A DNA stretch of 7,695 bases from CAVSWN01 sp046728115 (GTDB lineage: Bacteria; Acidobacteriota; Vicinamibacteria; Vicinamibacterales; CAVVIG01). This document shows, piece after piece, positions 1-5,890 of this stretch. The stretch spans positions 1 through 7,695 of the forward strand of contig JBKPDW010000198.1 of the NCBI GenBank assembly GCA_046728115.1, given 5' to 3'. The notes below the pieces were generated by a model. The model searched no databases. It had not been told where the DNA came from and saw only the letters and a list, made by a program, of their open reading frames with translations. Within the stretch, counting starts at the first letter, position 1. Each line of letters begins with the position of its first letter. The position numbers and the translations under genes are program-made.

Positions 1-105
1 CTGCATCAGCGCAGTCGTAACTATGCTGCAGACCATCAGCAACAGGCCTGTTCCGACGAGCAGTTCGATCAGGGTGAAACCAGAGTCCGATTGCAATCGC
101 GTCAC
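1..105 (-). CDS. Prepilin-type protein, N-terminal fragment (PilW/GspJ-like position)
   Basis: This is the first 35 codons of a gene that runs off the left edge of the window. It starts at a GTG (105-103), the first good start after an in-frame stop at 117-115. It encodes a short basic leader of nine residues ending in Gly. The mature N-terminus then reads FTLIELLVGTGLLLMV, a classic type III (prepilin peptidase) signal with Glu at +5 and a hydrophobic helix. It lies 9 bp downstream of the PilV-like gene. By analogy with the plus-strand operon, where PilW follows PilV, it is probably a PilW/GspJ-like minor pilin, but too little is visible to assign the subfamily. The product would be an inner-membrane-anchored subunit incorporated into a pilus or pseudopilus. 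Confidence 0.85.
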   Translation of the reverse strand, partial: MTRLQSDSGFTLIELLVGTGLLLMVCSIVTTALMQ

Positions 106-114
106 GTCGCCGCC

Positions 115-654
115 CTAAATCTGTGAGGCCTTCAGCGCGACGACCGTGGACGTCGGGATCAGCGCCCGTCCAACTGAGGACCGAACGGTGGTGACCACCG
201 TGATCTGTTTCATTCCGCTTGACGGCGTCGTGATCTTCCACACGCGCTTGTAGAACCATGTGGTGGGCGCCGACGTCCCGCCACCGAGAAGGCTGCCGTC
301 GTACGCAAGCCAGTCCACGTAGCCGTTGATCGGTGAGGCCGTATCCGCGCTGCCGCCGATCGCGAGTCCGGTGCCGCCGCTGGCGGCGGCGGGAAACACC
401 GTGGTGTTGGACCCGGCGTCCGTGTATGCCAGGGCCAGCAGTTGCTCCATCTTGTCTTGCGCATACTCGGTCGTGCGCGCAGCCAGATGTCCCTCGTTCT
501 CGGTGTAAAGAGTTGCGAGCGCTCCCAGGGAGAGCAGACCGAGCATTGTGACCATCAGAACGCCCGACGCGATCACGGTCTCGATCAGCATCGTGCCGCT
601 CTCGTCGCGGAGGCGAGACGGGATCGATCGGCGTCCAGGATTCTCTCGTCTCAT
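115..654 (-). CDS. PilV-like minor pilin (paralogue of the plus-strand PilV-like gene)
   Basis: This is a 179-aa prepilin-like protein, probably a minor subunit of a type IV pilus or related filament. The ATG at 654-652 overlaps the stop of the FimT-like gene as ATGA, indicating translational coupling, so I reject the longer open frame that extends upstream to 864. A 20-residue basic leader ends in Ser-Gly, followed by TMLIETVIASGVLMVTML: Glu at +5 is present, but +1 is Thr instead of the usual Phe or Met. After the N-terminal helix come DKMEQL (67-72), a Gly/Ala-rich stretch, and LGGGT (123-127). The same landmarks occur in the same order in the gene at 1473-2120. PilV-type proteins assemble with FimT, PilW and PilX-type partners to prime pilus assembly; that role is inferred from family and context. 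Confidence 0.85.
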   Translation of the reverse strand: MRRENPGRRSIPSRLRDESGTMLIETVIASGVLMVTMLGLLSLGALATLYTENEGHLAARTTEYAQDKMEQLLALAYTDAGSNTTVFPAAASGGTGLAIGGSADTASPINGYVDWLAYDGSLLGGGTSAPTTWFYKRVWKITTPSSGMKQITVVTTVRSSVGRALIPTSTVVALKASQI

Positions 655-1286
655 TGGAGAATCCACGACGGCGTCGATGTTGGCTGCGTTCGCCACAGAC
701 GAGTCATACCGGTCGCTGAGAGCGTCGCCGCGTAGACACCAGTGCCGTCCGTCAGGTACAGAGCGGTCGATGCTGGAGCGCCGCTGGAATCGATCGGAAT
801 GCCGCGCGAATTGAAAACGATGCACGCCGTGTTGCCGATGGGTTCCTCGGAGTTGTTCGTGCACGCCGGCGCCTGCCCGATGCTGGCCTGGGTGTTCGGC
901 GGCGCACTGGCCACGACGCCGTAACCAAACGACACCTGCGGGTTGAGATACGTCGTACCGGACTCAGCGACCCAATTGGACGTCGCGTTCTTGCGTGTCT
1001 CGATGCGAAACGACTTGCCGTTCAGATCGACGTAGACACGCGCCCTGCCGAAGGTCGAGGCCGCGCGCATTTTCGCGACGGCGATCTCGTTGGACAGGCT
1101 GCGAGCGTCGCCGCTCACGCGGTAGTAGCCGAGGGCATTGCCCGACATCGGGATCGCAATCGCCGCGACCACGCCAATCAGTGCGACGACGACAAGCGTC
1201 TCGAGCACCGAGAATCCCGCGGACGCGCGCACGGCGTGCAACTTTGTGTGCCTCACGCGACTCTTTTTGAGCAACGACGGTGCCAC
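651..1286 (-). CDS. GspH/FimT-like pseudopilin
   Basis: This 211-aa protein is the first gene of the minus-strand pilin operon. The leader ends in Ala-Gly (residue 24). The mature N-terminus FSVLETLVVVALIGVVAAIAI has Glu at +5 and leads into an alpha-helix, then a beta-rich GspH/FimT-type domain. Features typical of that family are a helical segment with ARSLSNEIAVAKMRA (61-75), the Val-rich strand after it, an N-S-RG turn (159-162), and a C-terminal strand ending in TGMTRLWR. Two cysteines (142, 155) could form a disulfide. The start is uncertain. The GTG at 1286 is the longest option, whereas the GTG at 1256-1254 follows an AAAGAG purine run and would give a more typical 14-residue leader. 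The stop overlaps the start of the PilV-like gene. The expected role is a minor pilin in filament initiation. Confidence 0.87.
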   Translation of the reverse strand: MAPSLLKKSRVRHTKLHAVRASAGFSVLETLVVVALIGVVAAIAIPMSGNALGYYRVSGDARSLSNEIAVAKMRAASTFGRARVYVDLNGKSFRIETRKNATSNWVAESGTTYLNPQVSFGYGVVASAPPNTQASIGQAPACTNNSEEPIGNTACIVFNSRGIPIDSSGAPASTALYLTDGTGVYAATLSATGMTRLWRTQPTSTPSWILQ

Positions 1287-1472
1287 GCGATCGATGGCGG
1301 CTCGTCGAAGTCAAGTCGTTCCTCTGCAATAAGTTAGAGTATGGAATCGCAGGAAACTGGCGTCGCCGATGCCTGTGCTGAAGCGGCACACGGTCGCACA
1401 ATTCTGTGTTTGAAGCTTTTGCCATCTACGCGAGCGGCGCAATTGCAGCTTCTCCGATCCCGCCGCACCTGA
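1287..1472. promoter_or_regulatory. Divergent intergenic region between the two pilin operons
   Basis: This 186-bp stretch separates the minus-strand FimT-like gene from the plus-strand PilV-like gene and should carry both operon promoters. It would grow to about 300 bp if the internal starts (1256 minus, 1560 plus) are the real ones. I see no convincing sigma-70 promoter. A GG-N10-GC arrangement lies on the plus strand at 1359-1372, within cTGGC...aTGC. It has the invariant sigma-54 spacing but poor agreement with the rest of the consensus. No strong inverted repeat or operator was recognised. Confidence 0.4.
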
Positions 1473-2120
1473 ATGCTTCAAGACGATCGAATTTCCTCGA
1501 AATCCGGCCCCACTCGCGTGCGCTGGCGCGTGGACCGCGCGTTGCACACGGGTCGCACCGTGCATCTTGAACCGTCTCTCGATCGTGCAAATGGATTCTC
1601 GTTGCTCGAAGCCCTCATTGCGATGACCGTGCTCATCGTCGGCGTATGTGCGCTCGCCAATCTATCGGGCGTTTCAACCCATGCAAACACCACGTCCAGA
1701 CGGATCACCTTTGCCACGCTGCTGGCCGTTGACAAGATGGAACAGTTGCGCGCGTTGACGTGGGACGTCGACGCTCTCGGCCAATCGGTCAGCGACACGA
1801 CGACCGATCTCACGACGTTCCCAGCAACGGCCGCTGGAGGTGTCGGTCTCAGCCCGTCGCCGCCTGATGCGTTGTCGCGCAACGCGGCCGGGTACTGCGA
1901 TTTTCTCGATGGCTCCGGCAGGTCGCTTGGCGGCGGCACGCTTCCGCCGCCGCAGTCGATATTCGTGCGCCGGTGGTCCATTGCGCCGTTGCCTGCAAGT
2001 CCGTCCCACACATTGATCCTGCAGGTGCGCGTAACCGGCACTCACCTGACGGCAGGCGCGTCTAGCCGGCCCGACGAAGCGCGATTAGTCACTGTGAAGA
2101 CGCGGAAGGCGATCCGATGA
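1473..2120 (+). CDS. PilV-like minor pilin, first gene of the plus-strand pilin operon
   Basis: This frame encodes 215 aa from the ATG at 1473. A leader ending in Asn-Gly (41) precedes FSLLEALIAMTVLIVGVCAL, with Glu at +5 and a hydrophobic helix. A 41-residue leader is long for this class. A GTG at 1560 would leave a 12-residue leader and may be the real start; neither choice has a good ribosome-binding site. DKMEQL (87-92), TTFPATAAGG (114-123) and LGGGT (152-156) match the minus-strand PilV-like protein in order and spacing, so the two genes are paralogues. The C-terminal part is beta-rich (HTLILQVRVT). It overlaps the following PilW-like gene as ATGA. The product is probably an inner-membrane-anchored minor subunit of a type IV pilus-like filament. 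Confidence 0.85.
   Translation: MLQDDRISSKSGPTRVRWRVDRALHTGRTVHLEPSLDRANGFSLLEALIAMTVLIVGVCALANLSGVSTHANTTSRRITFATLLAVDKMEQLRALTWDVDALGQSVSDTTTDLTTFPATAAGGVGLSPSPPDALSRNAAGYCDFLDGSGRSLGGGTLPPPQSIFVRRWSIAPLPASPSHTLILQVRVTGTHLTAGASSRPDEARLVTVKTRKAIR
2104..2109 (+). promoter_or_regulatory. Ribosome-binding site of the PilW-like gene
   Basis: GGAAGG lies 7 bases before the ATG at 2117, inside the end of the PilV-like gene. It is the clearest Shine-Dalgarno match among the pilin genes and fixes the start of the PilW-like protein even though the two genes overlap. Confidence 0.6.
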
Positions 2121-3046
2121 CCCGAACGGACGGTTTCTCCCTCGTTGAGACGATCGTTGCACTGGCCATCGTGTTGCTGGTCACAGGAGCCGCGCTCGGA
2201 CTGTCCATACCCTCGTCCGGAATCGCAGAGTCGCGTGCCGAGGGCGCCGACATGCAGCAGCGTCTCCGCGTCGCGGCAGACTCTCTATATCGCCGTCTCG
2301 TCGCGGCTGGCGCCGGCGCATATGCGGATGGTGCGTCGGCGGCGCTGGTCAGCATCGCTGCGCCGATCCTCCCGTACCGATTCGGCGGCACCGCTGCGAA
2401 TCCACCGGGATCCTACAAGACCGACACCATCACCGTGCTGTCTGTCCCGAGGACTCTCACCCAGGCCGTCGGCACGACGTATTGGCTGAAACGGGACGAT
2501 GCCACGGATGCCTGTCAGCTGATGATGAACGAGACGACGAGCAACCTCGACATCCCCGTTGTCGATCACGTTGTCGGCCTCTCGTTCGAGTACTTCGCCG
2601 ATCCGCAGCCGCCGCTCGCGTTGAAAGCACCCTCTGATCCCGAGGGCCCCTGGACCACGTACGGTCCGAAGCCGGCGACGACGGCAGTCGGGCCATTCGA
2701 TGCGGGTGAAAACTGCATCTTCGTCAACGACGGATCCGAACTGCCCCGGCCACGCCTTGCGGATCTCGGCGATGGAAGCAACTCGCTTGTCAAGCTCGCT
2801 GCGGGTCAGTTGAGCGACGGTCCGTGGTGCCCGGACGACACCGCGGCTGACCGCTGGGACGCCGATCTCTTGCGCATTCGAAGTGTGGCAGTCGTGATAC
2901 GGGTGGAGTCTGCGGTCTCGGCGCTTCGCGGACCTGCAAGCGTGTTATTCGCGCGGACGGGCACGTCACGCAGCGCCGACCGCTGGGTGCCGGATCAGGA
3001 AGTCCGGTTTCAAGTGTCGCCACGAAACCTGAACACCACACGCTGA
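2117..3046 (+). CDS. PilW/GspJ-like minor pilin
   Basis: This 309-aa protein has a very short leader (MTRTDG) cleaved before FSLVETIVALAIVLLVTGAAL, giving Glu at +5. A helix with MQQRLRVAADSLYRRLVAAG (46-65) follows, as in PilW/GspJ-type proteins where this amphipathic helix packs on the beta-sheet. The central and C-terminal parts are beta-rich, with IPVVDHVVGLSFEYF (146-160) and the ending WVPDQEVRFQVSPRNLN. Three cysteines (133, 200, 238) lie in the mature domain. The ATG overlaps the previous stop (ATGA), and its own stop overlaps the next start (TGATG), so translation is probably coupled through the operon. The expected role is a structural minor pilin of the priming complex. PilW and GspJ are hard to separate without a search. 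Confidence 0.85.
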   Translation: MTRTDGFSLVETIVALAIVLLVTGAALGLSIPSSGIAESRAEGADMQQRLRVAADSLYRRLVAAGAGAYADGASAALVSIAAPILPYRFGGTAANPPGSYKTDTITVLSVPRTLTQAVGTTYWLKRDDATDACQLMMNETTSNLDIPVVDHVVGLSFEYFADPQPPLALKAPSDPEGPWTTYGPKPATTAVGPFDAGENCIFVNDGSELPRPRLADLGDGSNSLVKLAAGQLSDGPWCPDDTAADRWDADLLRIRSVAVVIRVESAVSALRGPASVLFARTGTSRSADRWVPDQEVRFQVSPRNLNTTR

Positions 3047-3735
3047 TGATCGGGCGGCCGACGATCATCCCGTGCGAAAACGGGTTTGCAGTTGTCATCG
3101 TGCTCTTGGCCATGCTGTTGATGTCGACGCTTGGTGTGGTCCTGGTGCTGACCACGAGCGCCGAGACACGCATCGCCGCGAGTTTCAGAGGCTCCGAGCA
3201 AGCGCTGTACGCCGCCGACGCCGCAGCCGAACGGTCACTCGACGACCTCCGCGACGTGGCCGACTGGAACACGCTCCTGGACGGATCGGCAACGTCGACC
3301 TTTGTCGACGGCCCGCCCAGCGGAACGCGGACGATTGACGATGGTTCGACGATCGATCTGATGGAGGTGATGAATCTCGCGAACTGCCAGAAGAAAGCGG
3401 CATGCAGCGTGACCGACATGAACGCAAACACCGAAGACCGCCCATGGGGTCCAAACAATCCTCGATGGATTCTCTTTGCATATGGGCCTCTGCGAAACTT
3501 GCTTTCGCCCGGCGCGATCGAGTCGCCTTTTTACAGCGTGGTGATGATCGGCGACGACCCGGGCGAAACCGACGGCGATCCGGCGCACGACGGCGCTCCC
3601 GGGCAACCTGGAGCGGGAGTTATCGCGCTGCGAGCTGAAGTCTTCGGACCAGGCGGGGCGCATAAGGTTGTCGAGCTGACGCTGGCGCAGGGCGCCAGTG
3701 CAACAAGAGTTCTGTCGTGGAGGGAGCTCAGGTAA
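3046..3735 (+). CDS. PilX/GspK-like minor pilin
   Basis: This 229-aa protein ends the plus-strand pilin operon; its ATG overlaps the PilW-like stop. The leader ends in Asn-Gly (13) before FAVVIVLLAMLLMSTLGVVLVL. Position +5 is Ile, so the usual Glu is absent, as in GspK-type tip pseudopilins and PilX N-terminal-domain proteins. The next segment, SAETRIAASFRGSEQALYAA (38-57) and on to ERSLDDL, matches the helix following the membrane segment in the PilX family. The C-terminal half has an acidic loop (170-179, DDPGETDGDP) and a Gly/Pro-rich turn before a last strand pair, GVIALRAEVFGPGGAHKVVE. Cys114 and Cys120 could pair. It probably caps the minor-pilin complex with the PilV- and PilW-like partners; this is inferred from position and the missing Glu. 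Confidence 0.82.
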   Translation: MIGRPTIIPCENGFAVVIVLLAMLLMSTLGVVLVLTTSAETRIAASFRGSEQALYAADAAAERSLDDLRDVADWNTLLDGSATSTFVDGPPSGTRTIDDGSTIDLMEVMNLANCQKKAACSVTDMNANTEDRPWGPNNPRWILFAYGPLRNLLSPGAIESPFYSVVMIGDDPGETDGDPAHDGAPGQPGAGVIALRAEVFGPGGAHKVVELTLAQGASATRVLSWRELR

Positions 3736-3872
3736 GTCACACCGCGTCAGGTGGAAGACGAGCCCGATTTCGGAATCCAAGCTCGACACCACGAAAGACG
3801 CGAGGGAGAAGAAGGCTGTTGCGCCGGGTGCTAACGTTGGCGTCCCACCGATCCGATATAGTGGGGGGAACC
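3736..3872 (+). promoter_or_regulatory. Intergenic region with a possible promoter upstream of the coiled-coil gene
   Basis: This 137-bp gap separates the pilin operon from the exported coiled-coil gene. The sequence TATAGT (3857-3862) resembles a -10 element. It sits so close to the ATG at 3873 that a transcript from it would be nearly leaderless, and no good -35 lies at the right distance. GCTAACGTTGGC (3830-3841) is an imperfect palindrome of unknown meaning. No terminator hairpin with a T-run was seen after the PilX-like stop, so read-through from the pilin operon into the next genes is possible. Confidence 0.3.
3863..3869 (+). promoter_or_regulatory. Purine-rich ribosome-binding site of the coiled-coil gene
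   Basis: A GGGGGGA run lies 3 bases before the ATG at 3873. It is the only plausible Shine-Dalgarno in this stretch, and the protein starting there opens directly with a signal peptide. It therefore favours this start over an in-frame ATG at 3717 that overlaps the PilX-like gene. The short spacing makes it imperfect. Confidence 0.45.
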
Positions 3873-4454
3873 ATGCGCACTTTCGCCTCCGCGGCCGTCG
3901 TCAGCTGGTTGCTGCTGTTGGCGGTCGTTCTGCCGCTGGGTGCACAGTCGCTCGCCGATGTCGCTCGCAAAGAAGAGGAACGACGGAAGTCCGTTGCGGA
4001 ACCGGCGAAGGTCTACACCAACAAGGATCTGAAAGGGCAGCCGCCTTCCGCGACGACTCCGTCCGTCTCCGAGCCGGCTGCTTCGGCGGACTCGAACGCT
4101 GCGGACCAGGACAAGGACACGGCGAAGGACAAGGCACCGGCGACAGGCGACGCCAAAGACAAGGAGCCGGCGAAGGACAAAGCGTACTGGACCGGCCGCC
4201 TGAAAGCACTTCAGGACCAGCTCGATCGCGATCAGACGTACGCCGACGCCTTGCAGAGCCGCATCAACGGGCTGCAGGCCCAATTCGTGAATCGAGACGA
4301 TCCCGCCGAGCGATCGGTGATCGAACGCGATCGAAACAAGGCTCTCACGGAACTCGATCGGCTCAAGCAGGAGCTTCCGAAAGATAAGAAAGCTCTCGCC
4401 GATTTTCTGGAAGAAGCGCGCCGGGCCGGTGTTCCACCCGGCTGGCTGCGGTGA
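3873..4454 (+). CDS. Exported Lys/Asp-rich coiled-coil protein, function unknown
   Basis: This 193-aa protein has a clear Sec signal peptide (MRTFASAAVVSWLLLLAVVL then PLGA, probable cleavage near residues 24-25), so the mature part should be periplasmic or envelope-associated. A short charged segment with ADVARKEEERRK and AKVYTNKDL (28-53) follows. Then comes a low-complexity linker with repeated KDK units (about 80-103) and a helical, coiled-coil-like region (104-180). The protein ends in RRAGVPPGWLR. From memory, proteins with this layout are common hypothetical proteins in Acidobacteriota; I know of no assigned function. The ATG at 3873 was chosen over the longer frame because the upstream part is basic and unstructured and would bury the signal peptide. 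The stop overlaps the next start (GTGA), coupling it to the sigma-54 regulator. Confidence 0.82.
   Translation: MRTFASAAVVSWLLLLAVVLPLGAQSLADVARKEEERRKSVAEPAKVYTNKDLKGQPPSATTPSVSEPAASADSNAADQDKDTAKDKAPATGDAKDKEPAKDKAYWTGRLKALQDQLDRDQTYADALQSRINGLQAQFVNRDDPAERSVIERDRNKALTELDRLKQELPKDKKALADFLEEARRAGVPPGWLR
4110..4181 (+). repeat. Low-complexity KDK/AKDK repeat within the coiled-coil gene
   Basis: This stretch encodes three imperfect copies of an A-K-D-K unit, at residues 84-87, 94-97 and 100-103, with Pro/Ala spacers. The DNA copies are related but not identical (gcgaaggacaag, gccaaagacaag, gcgaaggacaaa), so it is a degenerate protein-level repeat. It probably forms a flexible, highly charged linker between the signal peptide segment and the helical domain. 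Confidence 0.6.
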
Positions 4455-5872
4455 CCATTCGCAGCCGAACCTCGGCCGACCCTCCCATCCTGATCGTCGA
4501 GGACAAAGACTCGTTGCGCACGATGCTGCGCCACGCGCTCGAAGCGCAGGGACACGCCGTGATCGAAGCGCGCGATCAGACGGAAGCAGTAGCGGTCTTG
4601 CATGCGAGCCGTCCGGGGGTGGTGCTGTCCGATTTGCGGCTGCCTGAAGGCGATGGGTTCGGCGTTCTCCGCGCATCCAAGGAGCTCGATCCGGAACTGC
4701 CCGTGATTGTCATGACGGCGTTCGGCAGCATCCAGGACGCCGTGGCGGCCATGAAGGAAGGGGCGCTGGACTTTCTCGCGAAGCCGGTCGATCCCGATCA
4801 TCTGCTGTTGATGGTGGAGCGTGCGCTCTCGCAGCGCCGACTCGCCACGGAGAACATGCTGCTCAAGGAGGAACTGGCGCAGCGTCGAGGTGCGCCGCAA
4901 ATCGTCGGCGACGATGCCCGGCTGAAGCAGGTGTCGATAGCGCTGCACCGCGCCGCTGCCACCGATACCACCGTCCTGCTCGAGGGCGAAAGCGGAACCG
5001 GCAAGGAACTATTTGCTCGCGCGCTACACGCGCTCAGCCCACGCGCTGACGGCCCGTTTGTTGCAATCAACTGCGCCGCCATTCCCGAGACGCTGCTCGA
5101 AACGGAGCTGTTCGGTCACGAAAAGGGCGCCTTCACGGGTGCGGCGACGCGAAAGCCCGGCAAGTTCGAGCTCGCGCATCGCGGAACGCTGTTTCTCGAC
5201 GAGATCGGCGACCTGCCGCTGTCATTGCAGGCCAAAATCCTTCGTTCCCTCGAGGAGAAGCGCTTCGAACGCGTCGGCGGTACGATGTCGATCCAAGTCG
5301 ACGTGCGCGTGGTCGCCGCGACGAATCGGAATCTGAAGGCGGCCGTTGCCGCCCGGCAATATCGGGAAGATCTGTACTTCCGGTTGTCGGTGTTCCCGAT
5401 CGTCATTCCGCCATTGCGCGAGCGTCCAGACGACATCGCGAAGCTGGCGCGTTTCTTCATCGACAGGTTCTGCCGGGATCTCAATAAGAAGGCGTTGATG
5501 CTGTCGCCAGCCGCGGAAGGCGAGCTGCGGACGTATCCATGGCCGGGCAACGTACGCGAACTGCAGAATTGCATCGAGCGCGCCGCGATCCTCACCGAAG
5601 GCGACACGATTCATCCACGTCACCTGAATCTATCGTTTCGCGTCGCCCCGGCCGCGGTGCAGGAAGAAACGAATCCGTGGTCGAAGATCGATCTGTCGGG
5701 CACGCTGGTCGAAGCCTCACGGCGGGTGCTGGCAGAGCTCGAACGCCGCAAGTTGCAGCAGGCGCTGAAAGAAGGTGCCGGCAACATGGGACGTGCCGCC
5801 GAAATTCTTCAGATCAGCTACAAGGCCCTCGTTGCAAAGCTGAGAGAACACGGTCTCGACGCGCAGGTCTGA
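4451..5872 (+). CDS. Sigma-54-dependent response regulator, NtrC/PilR family
   Basis: This 473-aa protein is a complete three-domain activator. The receiver domain (about 12-125) has acidic residues E17/D18, phospho-acceptor D61, T89 and K111. The AAA+ sigma-54-interaction domain (about 150-380) has Walker A GESGTGKE (179-186), an intact GAFTGA loop (226-231), Walker B LFLDEI (247-252), candidate arginine fingers R305 and R311 (REDLYFRL), and WPGNVRELQN (364-373). A Fis-type helix-turn-helix lies at about 424-468 (NMGRAAEILQISYKAL). When phosphorylated it should oligomerise on enhancer sites and open promoters bound by RpoN. The start is a GTG at 4451 overlapping the previous stop (GTGA); no Shine-Dalgarno is visible, consistent with coupling. 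No partner histidine kinase lies in the window. Location next to pilin genes suggests a PilR-like role, which is inference. Confidence 0.95.
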   Translation: MTIRSRTSADPPILIVEDKDSLRTMLRHALEAQGHAVIEARDQTEAVAVLHASRPGVVLSDLRLPEGDGFGVLRASKELDPELPVIVMTAFGSIQDAVAAMKEGALDFLAKPVDPDHLLLMVERALSQRRLATENMLLKEELAQRRGAPQIVGDDARLKQVSIALHRAAATDTTVLLEGESGTGKELFARALHALSPRADGPFVAINCAAIPETLLETELFGHEKGAFTGAATRKPGKFELAHRGTLFLDEIGDLPLSLQAKILRSLEEKRFERVGGTMSIQVDVRVVAATNRNLKAAVAARQYREDLYFRLSVFPIVIPPLRERPDDIAKLARFFIDRFCRDLNKKALMLSPAAEGELRTYPWPGNVRELQNCIERAAILTEGDTIHPRHLNLSFRVAPAAVQEETNPWSKIDLSGTLVEASRRVLAELERRKLQQALKEGAGNMGRAAEILQISYKALVAKLREHGLDAQV

Positions 5873-5890
5873 GCTCGCCCATGGCAATCT

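Noticed and set aside
655..864. N-terminal extension of the minus-strand PilV-like open frame (from 864)
   Set aside because: The extra 70 residues are antisense-like low-quality sequence inside the FimT-like gene; the prepilin leader begins at the ATG at 654, which forms an ATGA overlap.
1478..2041. 187-aa open frame antisense to the plus-strand PilV-like gene
   Set aside because: It has no motifs; the plus strand encodes an obvious prepilin in an operon.
3750..3763. GG-N10-GC after the PilX-like gene, considered as a sigma-54 promoter
   Set aside because: Only the GG and GC match; the flanking -24 and -12 consensus bases do not, so it is likely chance.
3717..3872. N-terminal extension of the coiled-coil frame from an ATG at 3717
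   Set aside because: It overlaps the PilX-like gene, is basic and unstructured, and would put the signal peptide in the middle of the protein.
3831..4676. 281-aa open frame on the minus strand
   Set aside because: It is a shadow across the coiled-coil gene and the receiver domain, Arg-rich with no recognisable domain; the plus-strand genes have clear family motifs.
4232..4948. 238-aa open frame on the minus strand
   Set aside because: It lies antisense to the receiver domain of the sigma-54 regulator, which is unambiguous on the plus strand.
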